64,000 nt of DNA, from contig NZ_JBBPEV010000001.1 in the NCBI RefSeq assembly GCF_038069945.1, positions 1,178,001 to 1,242,000 on the forward strand, read 5' to 3'. Source of the stretch: Aquabacterium sp. A3. Its GTDB lineage: Bacteria > Pseudomonadota > Gammaproteobacteria > Burkholderiales > Burkholderiaceae_C. Every line of letters begins with the position of its first letter. Positions within the stretch are counted from its first letter, which is position 1. A model generated the notes under the pieces. That model had not been told where the DNA came from, searched no databases, and saw only the letters and a program-made list of their open reading frames with translations. Positions 54,867 to 63,341 of this stretch are shown piece by piece. The position numbers and the translations under genes are program-made.

Positions 54867-56240
54867 TCAGCGCAACACTGGCAGCCCGGCCAGCGTCTGG
54901 TCCATGGCGTCCAGCACCTGGCGGAAGCGGGCATCGTTCAAGCCCCCGAACCGCCGAATGAACTCGGGCCGGTTCAAAAACTCCGGCAAGCCGTCCACCT
55001 GAGGCACAAAATCGCGGTCTGACAACAGCGCGGCCTCACCCCCCAGGCGGTGCAACAGCGCCACCGGGTCTTGGCGGGCGCGTTGGCCCAGCCGGATCCC
55101 GGCACGGTTCATGACCAGGTCATTGAAGCTGAAGCCACTGCCGCCCAGGCCCTTGTCGGCGTCGGCCATTTCCTTGTAGAGGCCCACCGTGTCGGCCACA
55201 CGCCCACCCACCATCAGCGACAACAAGGTCGACAAGGTGTAGTGCTGCGCAAAGTCTTCGCGCGCCAGCAGTTGCACCGACACCGGCGGCAGCACCGGCA
55301 ACACCCCCGCCACCGAGCGCGGCAGCAGTTGATGCAGTGACAGGCGGTTGGCCGCCAGCGCCACCGCCACCAGGGCGGCCCGGTTTTCTCGGGCGGCCAC
55401 GTCCTGTGCAGACAAGGCCTCGCTGGCGGCGGGCATCAGGCTGGTGGCCAGGGTGCGCTGCTGTGCGTGCACAAACACCGCGCGCATCAACTCGGGAAGG
55501 GGCATGCCGGGGCGGTACCGCATGGCCGGCGGCACCCGGCTCAGGGCCTGCACCACCACACGGTGATAAGCCACCAGGCGGGGCCAGTCTTCGGCAGGCA
55601 CCACCAGGGCCACCGTGCGGCCTTGCAGCTCGGGCGTCCAGTGCAGCGTCAGCAGCAACTGCTCATCGGCCACCTGGGCCTGGGCCACGGCCGCCACCAG
55701 CAGCTCGGCGGGCTCCAGCAACTCGTGGCGCGCCAGTGCCTGGCGGGCCACCCACAAGGCCAGCGCCGGGGGCACCCCCACGCGCCCCACCTTCACCTGC
55801 GCCAGCTCAGGCGCGCCCTGCTCGCGCCAGCGCAGCCCCACCGTCACGTTCAACCATTCACCCAAGGCGCTCAAAGAGGCCAGCGGCGTGGCCCGCACAG
55901 GCACACTGCCCTCCAGCCACAGCACCTGCTCGTCGGCGCGCAAACGGGCGCGGCCCTGCGCCACACGCCCTGCCGCGTCCTGGGCCACCGAGGCCAGGTC
56001 GGCCAAGGGCAGGTTCAGCACCAGCGGCTCGCCATGCAAGGTTTTGAACAACAAGCCCCGGTGCATCAGGCCGCGCACTTCGCGCAGGCTCTCGGCGGGC
56101 CGGGTCACGGGTGCCTGCGGCACCAAGGCAGCACCCTGCGGCAGCGACATCAACAGCACCGCCATGGCCGCAGCCGCCATCAGCCCCAGCAACACCAGCA
56201 GCGCCACACCGCGCCACAGCCAACGCCACCCACCTTGCAT
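54867..56240 (-). CDS. Unknown membrane-anchored protein of the arabinose-type operon
   Basis: 457 aa, no family recognised. One N-terminal hydrophobic segment (GVALLVLLGLMAAAAMAVLLM) anchors a large periplasmic domain. The domain has two halves; the second has DKGLGGSGFSFNDLVMNRAGIRLGQRA near residue 385, a conserved-looking motif, and a C-terminal PEFIRRFGGLND segment. I prefer ATG 56240, with AAGGGA upstream; GTG 56267 is alternative. It is last in a six-gene operon (spacing 32 bp) with the DprE1/E2-like genes. Confidence 0.6.
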   Translation of the reverse strand: MQGGWRWLWRGVALLVLLGLMAAAAMAVLLMSLPQGAALVPQAPVTRPAESLREVRGLMHRGLLFKTLHGEPLVLNLPLADLASVAQDAAGRVAQGRARLRADEQVLWLEGSVPVRATPLASLSALGEWLNVTVGLRWREQGAPELAQVKVGRVGVPPALALWVARQALARHELLEPAELLVAAVAQAQVADEQLLLTLHWTPELQGRTVALVVPAEDWPRLVAYHRVVVQALSRVPPAMRYRPGMPLPELMRAVFVHAQQRTLATSLMPAASEALSAQDVAARENRAALVAVALAANRLSLHQLLPRSVAGVLPVLPPVSVQLLAREDFAQHYTLSTLLSLMVGGRVADTVGLYKEMADADKGLGGSGFSFNDLVMNRAGIRLGQRARQDPVALLHRLGGEAALLSDRDFVPQVDGLPEFLNRPEFIRRFGGLNDARFRQVLDAMDQTLAGLPVLR

Positions 56241-56272
56241 CACCAACGTCCCTTGTCCAGGCCGCACCCGCC

Positions 56273-57010
56273 TTACAGTGACAGCTTGACGAAGATCCGC
56301 TCGGGAATGTGCGTGATCACAAACATGATCGCGCGCCAGAACCCCGGCGTGTAGACCACCGCCCGCCCCTTGTCGATGCCCTGCACGATATCACCGGCCA
56401 CCTTCTGCGGGCTGGCCCACAAGGCCCCCTTCTTGAAGCTGGCCGTCATGGGCGTGTCCACAAACCCCGGCTTGATGGTGACCACCGCCACGCCGCGCTT
56501 GGCCAGGCGCTGGCGCAAGCCCGAGGCAAAGGCGCTCACCAGGGCCTTGGCACTGCCGTAGACGTAGTTGCTTTGCCGGCCACGGTCACCCGCCACCGAC
56601 GAAATCACGGCGATCGCGCCCCGCCCCTGCGCTTCGAACTGCTCGGCCGCCAGCCCCATCAGGTGGATGACCGAGGTGCCATTCGTGTGCAGCTCTTGCA
56701 GCGCGTAGGCCGGCTCACGCTGGGCACGCGCCTGGTCTGACAGGGTGCCGTGCGCAATCAGGATGGTGTCCAGGCCGTCCAGGGCCTCGGTGGCCCGCTG
56801 CAGCAGCGCGGCGTGGCTGTCCAGCGCCAGGGCATCAAACACCATGCCGTCGGCACGGTTGGCCCCCCGGGTGCGCAGGTCAGCGCAGGCCGCCTGCACG
56901 GCGGCCTCTTGCCGGGCCGCCAAAAACAGGCGGTCGCCACGTTGCGCCCACTGGCGCGCACAGGCCTGGGCCATGGCCGAGCTGGCCCCCACGATCAGTA
57001 TTTTTCTCAT
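56273..57010 (-). CDS. SDR oxidoreductase, DprE2-like
   Basis: Short-chain dehydrogenase (245 aa) with nucleotide-binding ILIVGASSAMAQACARQWA, catalytic SSVAG serine and the YGSAK Tyr-Lys pair near residue 150. In mycobacteria DprE2 reduces the 2-keto intermediate to polyprenyl-phospho-arabinose; similarity and the neighbouring DprE1-like gene suggest the same here. ATGA overlap with that gene is consistent with an obligate complex. Substrate in this organism is not shown. Confidence 0.8.
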   Translation of the reverse strand: MRKILIVGASSAMAQACARQWAQRGDRLFLAARQEAAVQAACADLRTRGANRADGMVFDALALDSHAALLQRATEALDGLDTILIAHGTLSDQARAQREPAYALQELHTNGTSVIHLMGLAAEQFEAQGRGAIAVISSVAGDRGRQSNYVYGSAKALVSAFASGLRQRLAKRGVAVVTIKPGFVDTPMTASFKKGALWASPQKVAGDIVQGIDKGRAVVYTPGFWRAIMFVITHIPERIFVKLSL

Positions 57011-58347
57011 GCTTGCTCCATCACGCGCCGCCAGAAACCCGAGCTGATGCGTGGGTCTACATAGGGCACAAATTCTTGCAGGCGCGGCTGCCCCTGGCGG
57101 AACATGGCCGCGCTCATGCGGCCATCCTTGGCCGGGTACAAGCGCCCGCCCGCCTCGCGCACGATGTCGTCCAGGCGATCAAACAGGCGGTGCAGGTGCG
57201 GCCCCACATTCGGAAAATCCAGCGCCAGCGTCGTGCCCGGCTGCGCAAACGACAACATCCCGCGCGACGGCGGCGCGCCAAACTGCTTGAGCACCGCCAG
57301 AAACGAACCCAGCCCGCTGTCGGCAATCGCCTGCAGCAAAGCCCTCGTCACGGGCAAGGCATCGGTGGGCGGCACCACGCACTGGTACTGGTAAAAGCCG
57401 CGCGGCCCGTAAATGCGGTTCCATTCACGCAGGGCATCCAGCGGGTAGAAAAACGGCCGGTAATGCTGCAGCCCGCGCACCGCATCGCCCACCTGACGAT
57501 GAAAGTACAGGGTGTTGAAGGCCTTCAACGACAGCGGGTTCACCAGCGACAGCGGCGGCGTGAAGGGCACCACCCGCGAGGGCGTCACCACCGACGGCGT
57601 CAAGGCACGCGGCAGGCCCTGCACATCGATCAGCGCCGGGGCGTGGTTGGCCCGGCTAAACAAACCACGGCCCAGCCGAGGCCCACTGAACGCACAGTCG
57701 ATCCAGGCCACGGTGTACTCATGATCTGCTTCCGAGGCCGCCGACAAGGCAAAAAATTCCTCCAGGCTTCTGAAGCGGATGGTTTCGGCGTCCATGAAGG
57801 GGTTGTGCACCCGGCGCAACTGCAGCTCGGCCCAGGTGATGAGCCCCGTCAGCCCCAGCCCGCCAATGGTCGCGGCCAGCCAATCGGCGTGTTCATCGGG
57901 GGTGCAGTGCAGGCGCTGGCCATCGGTGCGCAGCAACTCCAGCGCGCGCACATGGTTGCCAAACGAGCCCGCCACATGGTGGTTCTTGCCATGCACGTCA
58001 TTGGCGATGGCCCCACCCACGGTCACGAACTGCGTGCCAGGCGTCACTGGCAAAAACCAGCCCTGGGGCACCACCAGCTTCAGGATGTCGGCCAGCAGCA
58101 CCCCGGCCTCGCAGCGCAGCACCCCGGTGGCGGCGTCAAAGGCCATGAACCGGTCCAGCGCCGCACAACGCCACACGGCGCCACCCGGGTTCAGGTTGCT
58201 GTCGCCATAGCTGCGGCCATTGCCATACGGCAAGGCGGTGCAGCCCTCGCGCGGCAACACCAAAGGCGCGTGCCGGGCGGTCAGGCCCAGCACCTCGTGC
58301 GGCTCACGCAGCACGCGTCCCCACGAGGTGATCACCTGGGTGTTCAT
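57007..58347 (-). CDS. FAD-dependent oxidase, DprE1-like
   Basis: 446 aa flavoprotein of the VAO family. The FAD-binding segment VLPREGCTALPYGNGRSYGDSNLN (about residues 30-53) closely resembles DprE1. VTPGTQFVTVGGAIANDVHGKNHH and a substrate half FYPLDALREWNRIYGP follow. DprE1 oxidises polyprenyl-phospho-ribose C2. Start ATG 58347 overlaps the UbiA gene by ATGA; the longer reading to 59004 is another frame of that gene. Confidence 0.85.
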   Translation of the reverse strand: MNTQVITSWGRVLREPHEVLGLTARHAPLVLPREGCTALPYGNGRSYGDSNLNPGGAVWRCAALDRFMAFDAATGVLRCEAGVLLADILKLVVPQGWFLPVTPGTQFVTVGGAIANDVHGKNHHVAGSFGNHVRALELLRTDGQRLHCTPDEHADWLAATIGGLGLTGLITWAELQLRRVHNPFMDAETIRFRSLEEFFALSAASEADHEYTVAWIDCAFSGPRLGRGLFSRANHAPALIDVQGLPRALTPSVVTPSRVVPFTPPLSLVNPLSLKAFNTLYFHRQVGDAVRGLQHYRPFFYPLDALREWNRIYGPRGFYQYQCVVPPTDALPVTRALLQAIADSGLGSFLAVLKQFGAPPSRGMLSFAQPGTTLALDFPNVGPHLHRLFDRLDDIVREAGGRLYPAKDGRMSAAMFRQGQPRLQEFVPYVDPRISSGFWRRVMEQA

Positions 58348-59768
58348 GCCGCCATCACCAGCACCGCCGCTGCCGCCGCGCCGGTCAGCAGGCTGGCCGG
58401 GTCTTTCAGGGCATACACCAGCGGGTCGTCGTGCATCTTGCCGCGGTGCGTCAGCATCCACACTCGGCTGATCCAGTACAGCATGATGGGCACCAGCAGC
58501 CACATGTACTTGGGGTGGCTGTACAGCATGGCCTTGTCGGGCGTGTTGATGTACAGGCCCAGCACCAGGATACTCAGGTAGCCCGAAGCCGCGCCCAGGC
58601 TTTGCAACAGCGACATGTCGTCCACCTCGTAGCCGCGCCCCTTGGCAGACAGCTTGCCCTGCTCGCGCATGGCGTGCAGCTCGGCATAGCGCTTGACGAT
58701 GGCCAGGCTCAGGAAGATGAAGATCGAGAAAATCAGCAGCCAGAACGACAGCTCGATGCCCGTGGCGGCCGCCCCGGCCACCAGGCGGATGGTGTACAGA
58801 CCCGCCAGGGCCAGCACGTCCACCATCACCATGCGCTTGAGGCTGAACGAATACGCCAGCGTGGCGGCGTAATACATCAGCAGCACCGCCATGAATCGCT
58901 CTGGCAAGCACAGCGACAACAGCAGGGCCGCCACCAGCAGGGCCGGTGCCATGGCCATGCCCCACAACAGGCTCAAGCGCCCGGCGGCAAAGGGCCGGTT
59001 GCATTTGCTGTGGTGTTGCCGGTCGGATTCCAGGTCGAGCATGTCATTGAGCAGGTACACCGACGAGGCACACAGGCTGAACGCGATCAAGCCCAGCAGC
59101 GCCTGGCCCAGCACCGCCATGTTGTCCATCTGGTGCGCGGCCAGCATGGGCACCAGCACCAGCCCGTTCTTGGCCCATTGGTGCACCCGCAGGGCCTTCA
59201 GCCACACCCGCACACCGCCGCGCGCGCCTTCAAACTGCGCGGCCACCGGGGCCACCTGCTGCGCCGCCGCCGCCAAAGCCGCCTGGTTGCTCACCACCAC
59301 CGCCGCGCCCGATTCACGCCAAACCGCCACGTCCACACGGGCATTGCCACAGTAGTCAAAGCCCTTGGCACCAAAGCGCTGGCTCAGGGCCTGCGCCTTG
59401 CGGCTGCCTGACAGGTTCACCGCGCCATCGCTGGCCAACACGCCATCAAACAGGCCCAGGTGGTCGGCCACCGGCTGCGCCAGGCTGCGGTCAGAGGCCG
59501 TGCACAACCACAGGCTGCGCCCGGCCGCTTTCTGCTCGCGCAGCCAGGCCACGAACGGCGCGTTGTACGGCAAGGCCGCCGGATTGACCGACACCCGCTG
59601 AGCGATCTCGCGCTTCAACGCCGCCTTGCCCTTCAGCAGCCACCAGGGCAGCATCAGCAGGTACAGCGGGTTGCGCTTGATGAGCAGCAAAAAGCTCTCC
59701 AGCAACAAGTCGCTGTGGATCAGGGTGCCGTCCAGGTCAACGGCGAGCGGTCTGGAAGAAATGGTCAT
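58344..59768 (-). CDS. HAD phosphatase-UbiA prenyltransferase fusion
   Basis: 474 aa. Residues 1-180 are a HAD hydrolase (DLDGTLIHSD with Asp11/Asp13; LCTASD; CGNARVD). Residues 190-474 are a UbiA-type prenyltransferase with about eight helices, NDMLDLESD (241-249) for Mg-PPi and YSFSLKRMVMVDVLAL. In the mycobacterial pathway UbiA makes polyprenyl-phosphoryl-5-phosphoribose and a phosphatase removes the 5-phosphate. The HAD domain would be the natural phosphatase here (inference). Overlaps the DprE1-like gene and follows the flippase-like gene by 11 bp. Confidence 0.85.
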   Translation of the reverse strand: MTISSRPLAVDLDGTLIHSDLLLESFLLLIKRNPLYLLMLPWWLLKGKAALKREIAQRVSVNPAALPYNAPFVAWLREQKAAGRSLWLCTASDRSLAQPVADHLGLFDGVLASDGAVNLSGSRKAQALSQRFGAKGFDYCGNARVDVAVWRESGAAVVVSNQAALAAAAQQVAPVAAQFEGARGGVRVWLKALRVHQWAKNGLVLVPMLAAHQMDNMAVLGQALLGLIAFSLCASSVYLLNDMLDLESDRQHHSKCNRPFAAGRLSLLWGMAMAPALLVAALLLSLCLPERFMAVLLMYYAATLAYSFSLKRMVMVDVLALAGLYTIRLVAGAAATGIELSFWLLIFSIFIFLSLAIVKRYAELHAMREQGKLSAKGRGYEVDDMSLLQSLGAASGYLSILVLGLYINTPDKAMLYSHPKYMWLLVPIMLYWISRVWMLTHRGKMHDDPLVYALKDPASLLTGAAAAAVLVMAA

Positions 59769-59779
59769 GGTTCAGCAAA

Positions 59780-60769
59780 TCAAGCCTGGCGCCGCAGCGC
59801 CCACACGCACAGCCAGCCAATGCCCACTGCCAACCACAAGGTCAACAGGCGGCACACCATCGTCAGCAAGATGGCCTGCGGCATCGGGATGCCATGCGAA
59901 TACAGCAGCGCGGTCATCACCGCCTCGGTGCTGCCCAGCCCACCCGGCAAAAAAGACAGCGCCCCCACGATGATGGCGATCGAATAGATGCCCATGGCGC
60001 CAGGCAGCGTCAACTGGCCAGGCACCACCACCTGGGCCACCAGGTGCAGCCCCCAGGCCTCTACACCCCAGGCCACCAGCCCCACGGCCAGGCCGGCCAG
60101 CAACAGCCCGGGTGACAAGAACTGCCGCGACTGCGCAAACATGTCCACCCCGGTCAGCAGCCCGGCGCGCCACCCTCTGGGGCGCTGCGTCTTGAGCTGC
60201 GTGGCCCAGCGCTGCCAGGGCATCACGGCAATGCTCAGCAACAAGGCCAGCACCAGGCCAATGGCCACCCACAAAAAGTGGCTGTACGACTGCAGCTCGG
60301 CAAAGGCCACGGCGGCCAGCATGATCATCACCAGCAAATCCAGCAGCCGCTCCACAAAAAACGCCCCCGTGGTGGCCGACAGCGGCACCCCCTTGGGCAC
60401 GTAGTACCGGGCGCGCACCATCTCGCCCACCTTGCCAGGCGACAAGGTGAAGGCAAACCCCGACATGAAGGCCAGCGCCGTGAACCCCCAGGGCAGCCGA
60501 TGCCCCGCGCGGCGCATGTACCACTGCCAGCGCATCACCCGCAAGGCATAGTTGAACAGCGACAAGCCCGCCGCCACCGCCACCGCCCACCACCCCTCTT
60601 TGAAGGGGGCCAGGCTGATCTGCGCCAGATCACGCTGAAACGCCAGCACACACCACAGGGCGAAGCCGGCAAACAGGGCGTAAAGCAAAGCGCGACGCCA
60701 CAAGGGCGTAGAGGGCGGAGTAGTCCCTGTGGGCGAATACGACATGGGGGAATTATCGCTGGCGCTCAC
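59780..60769 (-). CDS. Flippase-like membrane protein (LPG synthase TM/UPF0104 family)
   Basis: Polytopic protein (329 aa, about eight helices) of the family containing the MprF N-terminal domain; members are suspected lipid-linked-sugar flippases. Conserved parts: LFNYALRVMRWQWYM, FTLSPGKVGEMVRARYYV and a late LPGGLGSTEAVMTALL. GTG 60769 overlaps the GT-C gene's stop by 17 bp and has GGAGA 9 nt upstream; ATG 60745 is alternative. Would move prenyl-phospho-pentose across the membrane in this operon (inference). Confidence 0.8.
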   Translation of the reverse strand: MSASDNSPMSYSPTGTTPPSTPLWRRALLYALFAGFALWCVLAFQRDLAQISLAPFKEGWWAVAVAAGLSLFNYALRVMRWQWYMRRAGHRLPWGFTALAFMSGFAFTLSPGKVGEMVRARYYVPKGVPLSATTGAFFVERLLDLLVMIMLAAVAFAELQSYSHFLWVAIGLVLALLLSIAVMPWQRWATQLKTQRPRGWRAGLLTGVDMFAQSRQFLSPGLLLAGLAVGLVAWGVEAWGLHLVAQVVVPGQLTLPGAMGIYSIAIIVGALSFLPGGLGSTEAVMTALLYSHGIPMPQAILLTMVCRLLTLWLAVGIGWLCVWALRRQA

Positions 60770-61991
60770 CAGGCGCTGTCTCCAACAAGCCCCGCTGCCC
60801 CAAAAAGGCCGCCATCGAGGTCAGCATGAGCACCCAGAGCAAGCCATCGAACGGCAAACGGAATCGCAGCCTCGTGAAAAAAATTGCAGCCAACAGTGCA
60901 TTGACAAAATAGATCGACGCCATCAGCCATTCCACACGGGAGAGTGGATAACGACGATGAAACATCAGACGCACGACCACCACCAGCAGGACTGGATAGT
61001 AGGTCAACAACATGACAAGATCTTTGCCGCTGGGCAAATGCCCCGGCGTGGTCACGTTATCAGCCTTGTAGTTGAAATAGTTCAGAACCTTTTTTGCGTA
61101 CAGCCATGCGGCGTCACCCGGATGTTGTGAGATCCACTCGACAGCGAAGCGCTGAAGCGCCCGTGCTTTTTCCAGTTCAGGCAAGTGCTCTGCCACGGCA
61201 AGGTACTTGTCAACGTTCACGTAGATACCGCTATTGGGTTCGGTGAACTCGCTGTTGCCTAGCAGCAAATTGACGCTGCCATTGGTTGACACCGGAACGA
61301 ACGTGTCAAAAACCTGATAGTTGCGCCAAATCCACGGGGCCACCACGATCACCGCCGTCGCGGCCAATGCGACCGTTTGCCACCAGCGGCGTCGGACGCT
61401 GCCCCGCTGCGCGAACAAGATGAAAAAAGCAAAAAAGGGCGCTATCAACTGAAATGACGGCGCCACCAAAATCAGCCCTCCCAACAGCACACCGGCCAGA
61501 CCGATGTGCTTCCAGCGCAAGTCATCCCTCGTGATGAGACACACCAAGGCCAGCAACAGCACCATGCACAAGATCTGAGGATAAAGCGTCGAGGCCGCAT
61601 ACATCCACACGGGATACAACAAGGCCGCGCCACCAGCGAGCCACGCCCACTTCGGAGCGTGCCGCCACACCAAGTGTCGCATCAACACAAGCGCCATGAG
61701 CAAGGCCGCCACGTTCATCATTCGAGCGGCCACCACACCATGCTCCCATGCAGTGAATGGGGCCAACAGCGCCGGATAACCCGGCGGCCGGTAGGCCGTG
61801 GGCGTTCCATCCTCCAGTACGTAGCCTTGCCCGGCAAAAAGCCGCTGCGCCTGATCAAAATAATCACGCTCGTCTGCATAAGGCATGGCACTGCCAGACT
61901 TTGCGATCAGTGCCACCGTCACCAATGCGGACAGCAAAGCCAACACACAAAACCAGGCGAGCCCCGCCCGTTCAGAGGGAAAACACTTCAT
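60753..61991 (-). CDS. GT39-like GT-C glycosyltransferase
   Basis: Membrane glycosyltransferase (412 aa, about nine helices). First periplasmic loop has the acidic pair in PYADERDYFDQAQ (about residues 37-49), then TAYRPPGYPALL, as in GT39/ArnT-related enzymes that use polyprenyl-phosphate donors. First gene of a six-gene operon whose other members could make such a donor. The acceptor (EPS, LPS or protein) is unknown. The 195-bp upstream region is shared with the divergent PEP-CTERM gene. Confidence 0.82.
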   Translation of the reverse strand: MKCFPSERAGLAWFCVLALLSALVTVALIAKSGSAMPYADERDYFDQAQRLFAGQGYVLEDGTPTAYRPPGYPALLAPFTAWEHGVVAARMMNVAALLMALVLMRHLVWRHAPKWAWLAGGAALLYPVWMYAASTLYPQILCMVLLLALVCLITRDDLRWKHIGLAGVLLGGLILVAPSFQLIAPFFAFFILFAQRGSVRRRWWQTVALAATAVIVVAPWIWRNYQVFDTFVPVSTNGSVNLLLGNSEFTEPNSGIYVNVDKYLAVAEHLPELEKARALQRFAVEWISQHPGDAAWLYAKKVLNYFNYKADNVTTPGHLPSGKDLVMLLTYYPVLLVVVVRLMFHRRYPLSRVEWLMASIYFVNALLAAIFFTRLRFRLPFDGLLWVLMLTSMAAFLGQRGLLETAPGERQR

Positions 61992-62064
61992 TGAGTCACA
62001 CGGCTCCAGCGCAAAACGCGAAGCATATCGGACGCAGTTGAACGAGGCGACGAGACAAGCCCTC

Positions 62065-62097
62065 AGGCAGACACTGCCTCCCCCTCATCAGAGGGGG
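62065..62097 (+). other. Two adjacent hairpins upstream of the small PEP-CTERM gene
   Basis: AGGCAG-ACA-CTGCCT (62065-62079) and CCCCCTC-ATCA-GAGGGGG (62080-62097) follow each other without a gap, in the divergent intergenic region about 90-120 nt before the ATG. They may be leader structures, operators or a transcription block. Confidence 0.5.
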
Positions 62098-62186
62098 CGT
62101 TTCAAACACCGCCGCCCGGTACATTACGCACAGGGAAAACCTCTATCTCGAGGACCACCTCAGCTTACCCTTCAAGGAGCAATTTC

Positions 62187-62687
62187 ATGAACCTCACCAA
62201 ACTGGCCGCTGCGGCCGTCCTGGTGGCCTCTGCCGGTGCTGCGTTTGCCGCACCTCAGGCGGTCAATCCGGGCGGCTCGCTGGGCACCAACCCCGATGGT
62301 GTGTCGTTTGTTGGCCTGGCCAACGGCGTCAGCACCTTCTACTTCGATCTGGTTGAAGTGGCCACCCCCGGCTTCACCACCTCGTTCGACCTCAGCGCCG
62401 ACTTCTGGTCGGTGTTCGCTCCGGCCACCATCAACGGCATCACCGTGACCGGCGGCTCGTTCAGCGACACGGTCGTGCCTGCGTCGGGCAGCGCCCTGTT
62501 CACCGGCCTGAGCGCTGGCAGCTACAGCATCTCGTTTGACAGCACCGGCTCGTTCGGCAGCTTCGTCACCGGCACCGTGACGGCCACCGCCATCACCACC
62601 CCCGTGCCTGAAGCCGGCTCGATGGCCCTGGCCCTGGCGGGTCTGGGCGTGGTCGGTCTGGTGGCCTCGCGCCGCCGCAAGGTCTGA
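62187..62687 (+). CDS. Small PEP-CTERM sorting domain protein, VPEAG variant
   Basis: Exported protein (166 aa). Signal peptide (LAAAAVLVASAGAAFA), a Gly/Ser/Thr-rich beta domain, and a C-terminal signal PVPEAGSMALALAGLGVVGLVASRRRKV with VPEAG replacing PEP. The variant with FxxAxxG-like helix and RRRK tail is common in exosortase B- or A-bearing betaproteobacteria. AAGGAG lies 7-8 nt before the ATG. It is monocistronic, with a strong terminator after it and hairpins before it. No sigma-54 motif of the 53.3-kb type was found upstream. Confidence 0.9.
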   Translation: MNLTKLAAAAVLVASAGAAFAAPQAVNPGGSLGTNPDGVSFVGLANGVSTFYFDLVEVATPGFTTSFDLSADFWSVFAPATINGITVTGGSFSDTVVPASGSALFTGLSAGSYSISFDSTGSFGSFVTGTVTATAITTPVPEAGSMALALAGLGVVGLVASRRRKV

Positions 62688-62729
62688 TCCAGCGCCACAT
62701 GGTGCAGGTGCCCTGGTGGCACCTCAGCA

Positions 62730-62757
62730 AAAACCGGCCTCAGGGCCGGTTTTTTTT
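62730..62757 (+). terminator. Strong intrinsic terminator
   Basis: 10-bp stem AAAACCGGCC/GGCCGGTTTT with TCAG loop, followed by a run of eight T (62750-62757). On the minus strand it also presents an A-run, so it may serve both the PEP-CTERM gene and the convergent rfbC. A second 7-bp hairpin AGGTGCC/GGCACCT lies just before at 62706-62724. Confidence 0.9.
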
Positions 62758-62759
62758 GC

Positions 62760-63320
62760 TCAAAACACCGCCTGCGCCAACAACGGCGCCTGCTCATCCT
62801 TGGGCGCCAGCTTGATGCTCAGGCCGCCCACAGGCCAGTCAATGCCGATGGCCGGGTCGTTCCAGGCGATGCTGCCTTCGCAGTCTTTGGCATAGACATC
62901 GGTGGTCTTGTACAAAAAGTGGGTGTCGTCTTCCAGGGCCACAAAGCCGTGGGCAAAGCCTTCGGGCAGCCACATCATGCGGTGGTTGGTGGCCGACAGC
63001 TCGACGCCCACCCACTGCCCAAACGTGGGCGATGCGGCGCGAATGTCCACCGCCACGTCAAAGGCCCGGCCCTTCACCACCCGCACCAGCTTGCCTTGCG
63101 CGTGCGGGGCCCGCTGGTAATGCAGGCCGCGCAGCACGCCGGCCTGGCTGCATGAGTGGTTGTCTTGCACAAAGGGGCGCGGCACGGGCAGGCCCAGCTC
63201 ACGCAGGCCCGCTTCAAACTTGGGCTGGTTGTGGCTTTCCATGAACCAGCCACGGTCGTCGCCAAACCGGGCGGGCTCGATGATCACCACATCGGGGATG
63301 GCGGTTGGAATGAACTTCAT
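62760..63320 (-). CDS. rfbC: dTDP-4-dehydrorhamnose 3,5-epimerase
   Basis: Third step of dTDP-L-rhamnose synthesis, cytoplasmic. 186 aa (normal). IIEPARFGDDRGWFMES, the catalytic His in VLRGLHYQ, KLVRVVKGRAFDVAVDIR and WLPEGFAHGFVAL are all in place; Tyr/Asp residues follow in KTTDVYAKDCEGSIAW. Stops next to the convergent terminator and follows rfbA by about 20 bp. Confidence 0.95.
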   Translation of the reverse strand: MKFIPTAIPDVVIIEPARFGDDRGWFMESHNQPKFEAGLRELGLPVPRPFVQDNHSCSQAGVLRGLHYQRAPHAQGKLVRVVKGRAFDVAVDIRAASPTFGQWVGVELSATNHRMMWLPEGFAHGFVALEDDTHFLYKTTDVYAKDCEGSIAWNDPAIGIDWPVGGLSIKLAPKDEQAPLLAQAVF

Positions 63321-63341
63321 GGTCGCTGCTTTATGCCTGGA

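Noticed and set aside
57007..59004. 665-residue reading of the DprE1-like gene
   Set aside because: The first 219 residues are the UbiA gene in another frame; the real start is ATG 58347.
62127..62142. ACGCACAGGGAAAACC resembles the start of a GEMM-I cyclic-di-GMP riboswitch
   Set aside because: The rest of the consensus (GNRA hairpin, GGGACGCAAAGCC and the second stem) is absent.
62120..62142. Sigma-54 promoter for the small PEP-CTERM gene
   Set aside because: The only GG/GC pair (CGGTACATTACGC) is spaced 8 rather than 10 bp.
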